Below, in pieces: positions 10,262 to 18,232 of a stretch of 64,000 nt of DNA. The notes under the pieces are model-generated. The model saw only the letters and a program-made list of their open reading frames with translations. It had not been told where the DNA came from and did no database searches. This DNA is from Nonomuraea fuscirosea. GTDB taxonomy: Bacteria > Actinomycetota > Actinomycetes > Streptosporangiales > Streptosporangiaceae. The stretch covers positions 248,001-312,000 of the forward strand of contig NZ_PVNG01000012.1 in NCBI RefSeq assembly GCF_003001935.1. The letters run 5' to 3'. Position numbers and translations under genes: made by a program. Position 1 is the first letter of the stretch. Each line of letters begins with the position of its first letter.

Positions 10262-10375
10262 GAGCCCGCGGGGTGGCCTTTGGGGCCGTGTCCGGTCTCA
10301 TCCCTCGACGTGCGCGGAAGACCTCCCGCGTACGCGGGGCCGGACACGTTTTCTACTAAGCCTCCCCGCGGGCTC
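10262..10375. other. Long nested hairpin element (possible structured RNA)
   Basis: An outer 12-bp perfect stem GAGCCCGCGGGG (10262-10273) pairs with CCCCGCGGGCTC (10364-10375). Inside it GTGTCCGG (10288-10295) pairs with CCGGACAC (10340-10347), followed by TTTT. Inside that lies the 14-bp palindrome CCCGCG-TA-CGCGGG (10325-10338). The element fills the centre of a 432-bp gap without genes, between the thioesterase stop and livH. On the minus strand it could end the thioesterase mRNA or lie in the livH leader. On the plus strand it ends in a T run. I do not recognise it as a known riboswitch. The rest of the gap shows no gene. Confidence 0.55.
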
Positions 10376-10440
10376 TGGTGCAACAACCGTAGCGACCCGC
10401 GGGGGGCATGCGCAAAGGGTCGGTGAAAGTGACGTAAGGG

Positions 10441-10866
10441 TCAGCGGTCACGCAACATGCACGTGAGCCGCGCGGTGCAGACCCGCCGCCCCTGCTCGTC
10501 GGAGATCTCGATGTCGTACGTCGCCAGGGTGCGGCCGCCGTGCAGCCTGGTCGCGATCCCCGTGACGTGGCCCGAGGTCGCCGAGCGGTGATGGGTGGCG
10601 TTCAGCTCGATGCCGACGGCGATGCGGCCGGGACCGGCGTGCACGGCCGCGCCCACCGAGCCCAGCGTCTCGGCCAGCACCGCCGAGGCTCCGCCGTGCA
10701 GCAGCCCGTACGGCTGGGTGTTGCCCTCGACCGGCATCCGGCCCACGACCCGCTCGGGGCCGGCCTCGAGGAACTCGATGCCCATCCGGTCGGCCAGCGT
10801 GCCCTCGTGCAGGCCGTTGAACAGGGAGGCGTCGAGCGGATGGTTCAAGGGGTCGGTCTGCGTCAA
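10441..10866 (-). CDS. Hotdog-fold acyl-CoA thioesterase (PaaI/YbdB type)
   Basis: A 141-residue single-domain hotdog protein. The motif GLLHGGASAVLAETLGSV carries the HGG of the hotdog helix and the catalytic Glu of the PaaI/EntH/MenI group. It would hydrolyse an acyl-CoA thioester in the cytoplasm; the acyl group is unknown. The start is TTG 10866, supported by GGAGG about 7 nt upstream (complement of 10874-10878). It is divergent from polA with only 62 bp between start codons. A thioesterase of this type beside polA is common in actinobacteria. Confidence 0.85.
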   Translation of the reverse strand: MTQTDPLNHPLDASLFNGLHEGTLADRMGIEFLEAGPERVVGRMPVEGNTQPYGLLHGGASAVLAETLGSVGAAVHAGPGRIAVGIELNATHHRSATSGHVTGIATRLHGGRTLATYDIEISDEQGRRVCTARLTCMLRDR

Positions 10867-10900
10867 GGGGACGCCTCCACTCTTTCGAGCTCAGGTTTTC

Positions 10901-10922
10901 TGTCGCAGACGCAGACTAGGCT
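10901..10922 (+). promoter_or_regulatory. polA promoter resembling the RecA-independent DNA-damage promoter
   Basis: TGTCGCAG (10901-10908), then exactly 8 bp, then TAGGCT (10917-10922) fits the mycobacterial RecA-NDp consensus tTGTCRgtg-N8-TAnnnT except at two positions of the -35 half. The start codon GTG follows 6 nt after the -10, so the mRNA would be leaderless. In mycobacteria this promoter class is activated by PafBC after DNA damage; control here is inferred. Confidence 0.55.
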
Positions 10923-10928
10923 GCGTAC

Positions 10929-13619
10929 GTGCCGAAGAGTGAAGTGACCCCCAGCCGCCCGTGCCTGCTGCTGCTTGACGGGCATTCCCTGGCCTATCGC
11001 GCGTTCTACGCGCTCAAGGACGCCAACCTGATGACCACCGACGGTCAGCACACCGAGGCGGTCTACGGGTTCACCTCGATGCTGACCAACATCCTGCGCG
11101 ACGAGCGGCCCACGCACGTCGCGGTGGCCTTCGACCGGTCGGAGCCGACGTTCCGCCACGAGGAATACGCCGACTACAAGGCCAACAGGAGCGAGACGCC
11201 CGAGGACTTCCGCGGCCAGATGCAGCTCATCTACGAGCTGCTCGACACGCTGCGCGTGCCGCACCTGTCCAAGGCCGGCTTCGAGGCCGACGACCTCATC
11301 GCCACGCTGGCCACCCGCGCCGCCGGCGAGGGGATGGACGTCCTCATCGTCACCGGCGACCGCGACGCGCTGCAACTGGTCGACGAGCACGTCACCGTGC
11401 TGATGACCCGGCGCGGCATCAGCGACATGACCCGCTTCACGCCCGAGGCGGTCGAGGAGAAATACGGCCTCACCCCCGCGCAATACCCCGACTTCGCCGC
11501 CCTGCGCGGCGACCCCAGCGACAACCTGCTCAGCATCCCCAGCGTGGGGGAGAAGACCGCGGCCAAGTGGGTGCGCGAGTTCGGCTCGCTGACCGCGCTC
11601 GTCGACCGCGTCGACGAGGTCAAGGGCAAGGTCGGCGACAAGCTGCGCGAGCACGTCGCCCAGGTGCTGATGAACCGGCGGCTGACCGAGCTGCTGCGCG
11701 ACGTCCCGGTGGAGGTGGAGCTGGGCGACCTCGTCCAGGGCGCCTGGGAGCGCGAGGAGATCAACAAGCTGTTCGACACCCTGCAGATCCGCGGCGAGCT
11801 GCGCGAGCGGGTGTTCAAGGTGCTCGGCACCGGCGAGCAGGAGCCCGAGCAGGGCTTCGAGGTCGAGACCGTGCTGCTCGGCCCCGACCGGGTCCAGGGC
11901 TGGCTGGCGGCCCTGCCCGAGGGCCGCGCCGGGCTCGCCTTCAAGGGCGCCTACGGCAGCGGCACCGGCCGCGTCGACGGCATCGCCGTCGCCTCGCCCG
12001 ACGGCACCGCCGCCTACATCGACCCCGTCAAGCTCACCGAGGCCGACGAGGCGGCCCTGCGCGCCTGGCTGGGCGACGACACCAAGGCCAAGGCCGTCCA
12101 CGACGCCAAGGGGCCCATCCTGGCCCTCTGGGCGCAGGGCATGGAGCTGCGCGGGCTGAGCTGTGACACCGCGCTGGCCGCCTACCTCGCGATGCCGGGG
12201 CAGCGCACGTTCGCCCTCGAAGACCTCGCCCGCCGCTACCTCCACCGCGACCTGCGGGCCGAGGAGGAGCCGAGCGGGCAGGCCGCGCTGTTCGGCGACG
12301 ACGAGGACGCCCCCGCCAAGGACCTCGCGCTGCGCGCCCACGCCGTGCGCGAGCTGGCCGAGAGCCTGGAGGCCTTCCTGGCCGGGCGCGGCGGCACCCA
12401 GCTGCTGGCCGACGTGGAGCTGCCGCTGCTGTCGGTGCTGGCCGAGATGGAGCGCGCCGGCATCGCCGTCGACAGCTCCTACTTCACCGGCCTGGAGGCC
12501 GAGTTCGGCGCCGCGGTCAAGCACGCCGTGGAGGAGGCCCACCGCTCGGTCGGCGAGCAGTTCAACCTGGGCTCGCCCAAGCAGCTGCAGGAGATCCTGT
12601 TCACCCGGCTCAACCTGCCCAAGACCAAGAAGATCAAGACCGGCTACAGCACCGACGCCGACCAGCTCGCCTGGCTGGCCGCCCAGACCGAGCACGAGCT
12701 GCCGACGATCATGCTGCGGCACCGCGACCAGCAGAAGCTGCGCACCACCGTCGAGGGCCTGATCAAGGAGATCTCCGACGACGGGCGCATCCACACCACG
12801 TTCAACCAGATCATCGCCGCCACGGGCCGGCTGTCGTCGGAGAAGCCCAACCTGCAGAACATCCCGATCCGCACCGCCGAGGGCCGCCGCATCCGGCAGG
12901 GCTTCACCGTCGGCGAGGGATACGAGACGCTGCTGACCGCCGACTACAGCCAGATCGAGCTGCGCATCATGGCCCACCTGTCCGGCGACGAGTCGCTGAT
13001 CGCCGCGTTCGAGTCCGGCCACGACTTCCACCAGGCCACCGCCGCCCGCGTCTTCGACCTGCCGCCCGAGCAGATCGACGGCGAGCTGCGGGCCCGGATC
13101 AAGGCGATGAACTACGGCCTGGCCTACGGGCTGTCCGACTTCGGGCTGTCCGGGCAGCTCAACATCCCGGTGGCCGAGGCGCGGGCGCTGAAGGAGGAAT
13201 ACTTCCAGGAGTTCGGCGGCGTACGCGACTTCCTGCACGCCATCGTCTCCCAGGCGCGCACCGACGGCTACACCGAGACGATCATGGGCCGCCGCCGCTA
13301 CCTGCCCGACCTCACCAGCGACAACCGCCAGCGGCGGGAGATGGCCGAGCGGATGGCGCTCAACGCGCCGATCCAGGGTTCGGCCGCCGACATCATCAAG
13401 GTCGCCATGCTCAACGTGCGCCAGGCGCTCGGCGAGGAGGGGCTGGCCTCCCGGATGCTGCTGCAGGTGCACGACGAGCTCGTGTTCGAGGTGGCGCCGG
13501 GCGAGCTGGAGCGGCTCAGGCAGCTCGTCCGCGACCAGATGAACGCCGCGTACACGCTGCGGGTGCCGCTGGAGGTCTCCGTGGGCGTCGGCCGTACGTG
13601 GGAGGACGCGGGCCACTGA
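10929..13619 (+). CDS. polA: DNA polymerase I
   Basis: An 896-residue family A polymerase for Okazaki-fragment maturation and repair synthesis. Residues 1-310 are the 5'-3' exonuclease/flap nuclease (LLLDGHSLAYRAFYAL, ADDLIATLA, VTGDRDALQLV). The middle 3'-5' exonuclease domain lacks the metal-binding Asp-x-Glu of E. coli (LAFKGAYGSG in its place), so proofreading is probably absent, as is usual in actinobacteria. The polymerase part shows motif A (ADYSQIELRIMAHLSGD), motif B (KAMNYGLAYGLSDFG) and motif C (QVHDELVFEV). GTG 10929 follows directly after a -10 box, so it is read as a leaderless start. Confidence 0.97.
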   Translation: MPKSEVTPSRPCLLLLDGHSLAYRAFYALKDANLMTTDGQHTEAVYGFTSMLTNILRDERPTHVAVAFDRSEPTFRHEEYADYKANRSETPEDFRGQMQLIYELLDTLRVPHLSKAGFEADDLIATLATRAAGEGMDVLIVTGDRDALQLVDEHVTVLMTRRGISDMTRFTPEAVEEKYGLTPAQYPDFAALRGDPSDNLLSIPSVGEKTAAKWVREFGSLTALVDRVDEVKGKVGDKLREHVAQVLMNRRLTELLRDVPVEVELGDLVQGAWEREEINKLFDTLQIRGELRERVFKVLGTGEQEPEQGFEVETVLLGPDRVQGWLAALPEGRAGLAFKGAYGSGTGRVDGIAVASPDGTAAYIDPVKLTEADEAALRAWLGDDTKAKAVHDAKGPILALWAQGMELRGLSCDTALAAYLAMPGQRTFALEDLARRYLHRDLRAEEEPSGQAALFGDDEDAPAKDLALRAHAVRELAESLEAFLAGRGGTQLLADVELPLLSVLAEMERAGIAVDSSYFTGLEAEFGAAVKHAVEEAHRSVGEQFNLGSPKQLQEILFTRLNLPKTKKIKTGYSTDADQLAWLAAQTEHELPTIMLRHRDQQKLRTTVEGLIKEISDDGRIHTTFNQIIAATGRLSSEKPNLQNIPIRTAEGRRIRQGFTVGEGYETLLTADYSQIELRIMAHLSGDESLIAAFESGHDFHQATAARVFDLPPEQIDGELRARIKAMNYGLAYGLSDFGLSGQLNIPVAEARALKEEYFQEFGGVRDFLHAIVSQARTDGYTETIMGRRRYLPDLTSDNRQRREMAERMALNAPIQGSAADIIKVAMLNVRQALGEEGLASRMLLQVHDELVFEVAPGELERLRQLVRDQMNAAYTLRVPLEVSVGVGRTWEDAGH

Positions 13620-13641
13620 GCCGGCTCGGCGGGCCGCTGAG

Positions 13642-13675
13642 CCGCTTCCGGCCGGCCGCGGCGGGCCGGAAGCGG
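13642..13675 (+). terminator. Hairpin after polA
   Basis: CCGCTTCCGGCC (13642-13653) pairs perfectly with GGCCGGAAGCGG (13664-13675) around a 10-nt GC-rich loop, 22 nt after the polA stop. There is no T run, which is common for terminators of such GC-rich genomes. Confidence 0.6.
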
Positions 13676-13755
13676 ACGGCCGCCGCGGCAGGGCGGGCCG
13701 GCGCGCGGCTTCTGCACTAGTCTGGAGCGGATTTCACCGATCGGCCGGGAGTTCT

Positions 13756-14862
13756 GTGCGGCTACCAGCTTCCCTCATGCGCATCATCGGGCTGGCGAAC
13801 GTGGTGGTGATCTCGGTCGCCATCGTCGGGCTGAGCCTCTTACCCGGCGAGCCGAGACCACACGCCAAGCCTCAGGAGACGGCCACGGTGAAGGGCGCCG
13901 ACGAGGCCGCCCGCCCGCCCGCCACGCCGGCCCCCGTCGGATTGCCGCCCGGCGTGGTCTCCACGCCGGAGTTCGCCCGGCAGGTGCGCGCCAACGAGGC
14001 GGGGCTGGTGCCGGTGCTGATGTACCACCGCATCCTGGCCAAGCGGCTCGCCTCGCTCGACCGGACGCCCGCCCAGCTCAGGAAGGAGCTGGAGAAGCTG
14101 GCCAAGCGGGGTTACGTGCCGATCACCGCCAGGGAGTTCGCCCGCGGGGAGATCCACGTGCCGGCGGGCAAGTTCCCGGTCGTGCTGACCTTCGACGACG
14201 GCCACCCCAGCCACTTCGGGCTGGACGCGAGCGGCAATCCCCGGCCCGACACGGCCGTCGGCGTGATCCAGGACGTCGCCTCCCGCCATCCCGGCTTCCG
14301 GCCGGTGGCCACGTTCTGGGTCAACAAGGAGCCGTTCGGCCTGCGCGAGCACGACACGCAGGCGGCCGCCGTACGGTGGCTGACCGAGCACGGCTACGAG
14401 GTGGCCAACCACACCTGGACCCACCCCAACCTGCGCGTGCTCAAACGCAAGAAGGTCCGCGAGCAGATCGTCAGGGTCGAACGGCTGCTCAAGAAGCTCG
14501 GCGCGCCGCCGTCGGAGACCATGGCCCTGCCGTACGGATCCATGCCGCGGAGCAAGAAATCCGCCAGAAGCGGATCATGGGACGGCACGAGGTATGATTT
14601 CGCGGGCGTGTTCCTCGCGGGAGCCGAGCCGTCGCTTTCGCCCTACGCGAAAAAGTTCGATCGTGGTGCGATCCAGCGCATCCAGAGCAACGGCAAGAAG
14701 GGCGAGTGCCGCAAGTGGTGCTCGCAGTACTGGCTCGACTGGCTGGACAGGCACCCTGGTGAGCGCTACGTCAGCGACGGCGACCCGGAGCGGATCTCCA
14801 TCCCGGAGAAACGGCGGGGTAATATCGTCGCCAAGCGAGGGCTCCAGGTCATCGCCTACTGA
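13756..14862 (+). CDS. Polysaccharide deacetylase (NodB/CE4 fold), membrane-anchored
   Basis: A 368-residue protein with one N-terminal membrane helix (about residues 10-30) and a short Pro/Ala linker, then a NodB domain outside the membrane. Visible motifs are VPVLMYHRI, the metal-binding/base motif TFDDG, and the second metal motif NHTWTHPNL (H-x-x-x-H). It would remove N- or O-acetyl groups from a cell-wall or capsule polysaccharide. The C-terminal RGNIVAKRGLQVIAY ending is typical of actinobacterial members. GTG 13756 has GGGAG just upstream; ATG 13777 is an alternative. It lies alone between polA and rpsA. Confidence 0.88.
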   Translation: MRLPASLMRIIGLANVVVISVAIVGLSLLPGEPRPHAKPQETATVKGADEAARPPATPAPVGLPPGVVSTPEFARQVRANEAGLVPVLMYHRILAKRLASLDRTPAQLRKELEKLAKRGYVPITAREFARGEIHVPAGKFPVVLTFDDGHPSHFGLDASGNPRPDTAVGVIQDVASRHPGFRPVATFWVNKEPFGLREHDTQAAAVRWLTEHGYEVANHTWTHPNLRVLKRKKVREQIVRVERLLKKLGAPPSETMALPYGSMPRSKKSARSGSWDGTRYDFAGVFLAGAEPSLSPYAKKFDRGAIQRIQSNGKKGECRKWCSQYWLDWLDRHPGERYVSDGDPERISIPEKRRGNIVAKRGLQVIAY

Positions 14863-14874
14863 ATCCTCCCCGGA

Positions 14875-14903
14875 TTGACCCAGTGGCGAAGGTCTCATAT
14901 GCT
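14875..14903 (+). promoter_or_regulatory. Strong sigma-70-type promoter of rpsA
   Basis: TTGACC (14875-14880), a 17-bp spacer and TATGCT (14898-14903) form the best canonical vegetative promoter in the window. Transcription would begin near 14910, giving rpsA a 5' leader of about 145 nt that holds no gene and could be the site of translational control. Confidence 0.7.
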
Positions 14904-15054
14904 GATCGCTGCGCTGTGGGCTCGCGCGCGCCTCAGACGGAGCGGGCTCGCGCTCGGTCACGTCGATGTCGTAATTCCTCGGCTTGATGCGGAAGAGGGC
15001 CTGCCGCGCATCCGCCACATCGACATCCTGTCCGCGTTCGGAGCAATTCCACAC

Positions 15055-16539
15055 ATGACGTCCAGCACTGAGGCCACCTCGAGCACCCCGCAGGTAGCGG
15101 TCAACGACATCGGGTCCGAGGAAGCCTTCCTCGCGGCGATCGACGAGACCATCAAGTACTTCAACGACGGCGACATCGTCGAGGGCACCGTCGTCAAGGT
15201 CGATCGAGACGAGGTTCTTCTCGATATCGGCTACAAGACCGAGGGTGTCATCCCCTCGCGCGAGCTTTCGATCAAGCACGATGTCGATCCTGCTGACGTC
15301 GTGGAAGTCGGAGAGCACGTCGAAGCCCTGGTCCTCCAGAAGGAGGACAAGGAGGGCCGGCTGATCCTGTCCAAGAAGCGCGCTCAGTACGAGCGGGCCT
15401 GGGGCACGATCGAGAAGATCAAGGACGAGGACGGCATCGTCACCGGCACCGTCATCGAGGTCGTCAAGGGCGGCCTCATCCTCGACATCGGCCTGCGGGG
15501 CTTCCTGCCCGCGTCCCTCGTCGAGATGCGCCGGGTCCGCGATCTGCAGCCCTACGTCGGCCGTGAGCTCGAAGCCAAGATCATCGAGCTCGACAAGAAC
15601 CGCAACAACGTGGTTCTGTCGCGCCGCGCCTGGCTGGAGCAGACGCAGTCCGAGGTCCGCCAGACCTTCCTCAACACCCTCCAGAAGGGGCAGGTCCGCA
15701 AGGGCGTCGTCTCCTCGATCGTCAACTTCGGTGCGTTCGTGGACCTCGGCGGCGTCGACGGCCTGGTCCACGTGTCCGAGCTGTCCTGGAAGCACATCGA
15801 CCACCCGTCCGAGGTCGTCGAGGTGGGCCAGGAGGTCACGGTCGAGGTCCTCGACGTCGACATGGAGCGCGAGCGCGTCTCCCTGTCGCTCAAGGCCACC
15901 CAGGAAGACCCGTGGCAGCAGTTCGCCCGCACCCACCAGATCGGCCAGGTCGTGCCGGGCCGCGTCACCAAGCTGGTGCCGTTCGGCGCGTTCGTCCGGG
16001 TCGAGGAGGGCATCGAGGGCCTGGTCCACATCTCCGAGCTGGCCGAGCGCCACGTGGAGATTCCGGAGCAGGTCGTCCAGGTCGGCGACGAGATCTTCGT
16101 GAAGATCATCGACATCGACCTCGACCGTCGCCGCATCAGCCTCTCGCTGAAGCAGGCCAACGAGGGCGTCGGCACCGAGGTCGAGTTCGACCCGACCCTC
16201 TACGGCATGGCGGCCACGTACGACGACCAGGGCAACTACATCTACCCCGAGGGCTTCGACCCGGAGACCGGGGAGTGGCTCGAGGGCTTCGACAAGCAGC
16301 GCGAGGACTGGGAGCGGCAGTACGCCGAGGCCCAGACCCGCTTCGAGGCCCACAAGAAGCAGATCGAGGAGGCCCGCAAGGCCGAGGCGGAGGCCGGCGA
16401 GGCCGCTCCCTCGTCCTACAGCGGCGAGACGCAGGCCCCGCAGGGCGGCTCCTCCTCGTCGGCTCCGGCCAGTGGCGCGCTCGCCTCTGACGAGGCGCTC
16501 GCGGCGCTGCGCGAGAAGCTCGCGGGTGGCCAGAGCTGA
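15055..16539 (+). CDS. rpsA: 30S ribosomal protein S1
   Basis: A 494-residue protein with four S1 RNA-binding domains (starting near GDIVEGTVVKVDRDEVLLDIG, GIVTGTVIEVVKGGLILDIG, KGQVRKGVVSSIVNFGAFVDLGG and IGQVVPGRVTKLVPFGAFVRVEEG), then an acidic helical and Ser/Gly-rich tail. It helps mRNA bind the 30S subunit. The third and fourth domains match the S1 consensus best. ATG 15055 is chosen: GGAG lies 11 nt upstream, and homologues begin with a Ser/Thr-rich stretch like MTSSTEATSSTP. The frame upstream is open back to the promoter but is leader. Confidence 0.97.
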   Translation: MTSSTEATSSTPQVAVNDIGSEEAFLAAIDETIKYFNDGDIVEGTVVKVDRDEVLLDIGYKTEGVIPSRELSIKHDVDPADVVEVGEHVEALVLQKEDKEGRLILSKKRAQYERAWGTIEKIKDEDGIVTGTVIEVVKGGLILDIGLRGFLPASLVEMRRVRDLQPYVGRELEAKIIELDKNRNNVVLSRRAWLEQTQSEVRQTFLNTLQKGQVRKGVVSSIVNFGAFVDLGGVDGLVHVSELSWKHIDHPSEVVEVGQEVTVEVLDVDMERERVSLSLKATQEDPWQQFARTHQIGQVVPGRVTKLVPFGAFVRVEEGIEGLVHISELAERHVEIPEQVVQVGDEIFVKIIDIDLDRRRISLSLKQANEGVGTEVEFDPTLYGMAATYDDQGNYIYPEGFDPETGEWLEGFDKQREDWERQYAEAQTRFEAHKKQIEEARKAEAEAGEAAPSSYSGETQAPQGGSSSSAPASGALASDEALAALREKLAGGQS

Positions 16540-16575
16540 AGTCCCTGACTTCGGCCGCCTGAGGCACCGCTAGAA

Positions 16576-16613
16576 CGAAAGGCCCCGCACGGAACGTCGT
16601 GCGGGGCCTTTCG
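16576..16613 (+). terminator. Rho-independent terminator of rpsA
   Basis: A perfect 16-bp stem, CGAAAGGCCCCGCACG with CGTGCGGGGCCTTTCG, closes a 6-nt loop 36 nt after the rpsA stop. Confidence 0.93.
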
Positions 16614-16671
16614 CGTGCCCGGCTGCTCGGGCCGGGCTCGGTCTGCCCGGGCGGGTCCGCACGGATGTCTG

Positions 16672-16789
16672 TACGAGCGGGGTGCGATGTTTCATCCGTG
16701 CGGCATGCGGCGTCTCGTGCGAGCGGCGTGGGGCATTTGGATGCGAGCGGCTCGCGGCGTTTCGTGCGAGCCGTGTGTTCCCGCGAGCT
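16672..16789. repeat. Degenerate 23-24-bp tandem repeat
   Basis: The motif (T)GCGAGC(G/C)G recurs at 16719, 16743 and 16766, and as ACGAGCGG at about 16673, in steps of 23-24 bp or twice that. The units are heavily decayed. The array lies in the 367-bp gap between the rpsA terminator and the epoxide hydrolase gene. Confidence 0.5.
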
Positions 16790-16811
16790 CTCCGCCCGGG
16801 CAGGATCTCTC

Positions 16812-16910
16812 GGACCTCGCCGACGATTCCGGACCTTGCCGATGATTTTCGGACCTTGCCCGCGGTTCGTGGACGTTGTCGGCGATTCGTAGACCTGGTC
16901 GGCGATTCGT
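16812..16910. repeat. Five degenerate 20-bp tandem repeats
   Basis: Five units of 19 or 20 bp begin GGACCTCGCC, GGACCTTGCC, GGACCTTGCC, GGACGTTGTC and AGACCTGGTC. Most end GATTC or GTTCG followed by T. They follow the 23-bp array, unrelated in sequence, in the same gap without genes. Confidence 0.65.
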
Positions 16911-16980
16911 GGCGAAATCATCGCGTGTGGCGGGGTAACGCGGAAGCAGGCTTTCCGCATGTCCTTCTACCGTCGTCGGC

Positions 16981-18117
16981 ATGGACGAGATCATCAAGCC
17001 CTTCCGCATCGATATCCCGCAAGCACACCTCGACGACCTGCGCGAACGGCTGCGGCGTACCCGTTGGGCGGCGCAACTGCCCGGCGGCTGGAGCCGAGGC
17101 GTGCCCGTGGCGTACCTGCGGGACCTGGCCGGCTACTGGGCCGACGGGTTCGACTGGCGCGCCCAGGAGGCCAGGCTGAACGCGTTCGCCCAGTTCACCA
17201 CCACCATCGACGGCCAGCCCCTCCACTTCATGCACGTCCGCTCACCCGAGCCGGACGCGCTGCCGCTGATCATCACGCACAGCTGGCCCAACTCCGTCGC
17301 CGAGTTCCTCGACGTCATCGGGCCGCTCACCGACCCGCGCGGGCACGGGCTCGACCCCGGCATCGCCTTCCACGTCGTGGCCCCGTCGCTGCCCGGCTTC
17401 GGCTTCTCGCCGTTCCCCGTCCCCGCCGACGAGCGGCCGTGGAGCGTCGATCGCGTGGCCCGCACGTGGGCCGAGCTGATGAGCCGGCTCGGGTACGAGC
17501 GCTACGGCGCGCACGGCAACGACGCGGGCGCGCTGGTCACCCCGCGGCTGGCCGCCCTGGCTCCCGAGCACGTGGTGGGCTCCCTCATCACGGCCGGCCT
17601 CGGCATCCCCACAGGCGATCCGGGGGAGCTGGACGGGCTCTCCGACGAGGAGCTCGCCGAGCTGAAGGAGCTGACGCAGTGGATGGGCCAGGGCAGCGGG
17701 TACGGGCCGTACCTGGCCGCCAGGCCGCAGACGCTCGCGTACGGGTTCGCCGACTCGCCGGTGGCGCAGCTGGCGTACCTGGTGGAGAGGTACAAGGAGT
17801 TCGACGGGTGGGGGCCGGGGGCCGAGCCGATCGACCGGGACCTCGTCCTGACCAACGCCACCCTGTACTGGCTGACGGAGACCGGCGGCTCCTCCTCCTG
17901 GACGTACTACGAAGGGGCCGCCGGCCTGCCCCGCGACCAGCGCGCCGTACCCACCGGGGTGACACACGGCGGGCCCGCGGCGATGCGGCGGATCGCCGAG
18001 CACGGGAACGACATCGTCTACTGGGGAACAGCCCAGAGCCCCAGCCACATGGTCGCCATGGCGGCCCCCGAGCCGCTGGTGGACGGCATACGCGCATTTT
18101 TCCGGACAGTCCGCTGA
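16981..18117 (+). CDS. Epoxide hydrolase family protein (EHN domain, alpha/beta hydrolase)
   Basis: A 378-residue protein. Residues 5-110 match the epoxide hydrolase N-terminal domain (PFRIDIPQAHLDDLRERLRRTRW, followed by the conserved Trp/Phe-rich segment). The alpha/beta hydrolase core follows. The nucleophile is probably Asp181 in GNDAG, with a C-terminal His near 356 (SPSHM). The oxyanion motif, usually HGWPGS, reads HSWPNS here. It should open an epoxide or related substrate by an ester intermediate. TACCGT (16968-16973) ends 7 nt before ATG 16981, so the mRNA is probably leaderless. No operon partner. Confidence 0.87.
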   Translation: MDEIIKPFRIDIPQAHLDDLRERLRRTRWAAQLPGGWSRGVPVAYLRDLAGYWADGFDWRAQEARLNAFAQFTTTIDGQPLHFMHVRSPEPDALPLIITHSWPNSVAEFLDVIGPLTDPRGHGLDPGIAFHVVAPSLPGFGFSPFPVPADERPWSVDRVARTWAELMSRLGYERYGAHGNDAGALVTPRLAALAPEHVVGSLITAGLGIPTGDPGELDGLSDEELAELKELTQWMGQGSGYGPYLAARPQTLAYGFADSPVAQLAYLVERYKEFDGWGPGAEPIDRDLVLTNATLYWLTETGGSSSWTYYEGAAGLPRDQRAVPTGVTHGGPAAMRRIAEHGNDIVYWGTAQSPSHMVAMAAPEPLVDGIRAFFRTVR

Positions 18118-18232
18118 GGAGCGGCAAGATTTTACCCACCGCTCTTTGCAAGGCTCTGACCTGCGCGCTTGGCTGCTGGGAGACTGTCGTCCTGCTGTTG
18201 GTCACGACTTTCTCGGGGGCTGCGCGGTGGGC

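Noticed and set aside
10153..10359. A 68-codon plus-strand frame over the nested hairpin
   Set aside because: No binding site and an Arg/Gly-rich product. The inverted repeats explain the sequence better.
10863..13616. A 917-codon minus-strand frame opposite polA
   Set aside because: It mirrors a certain polA gene. Its composition (Val/Leu/Gly/Gln/Arg) is what an antisense frame of GC-rich coding DNA gives, and no domain is visible.
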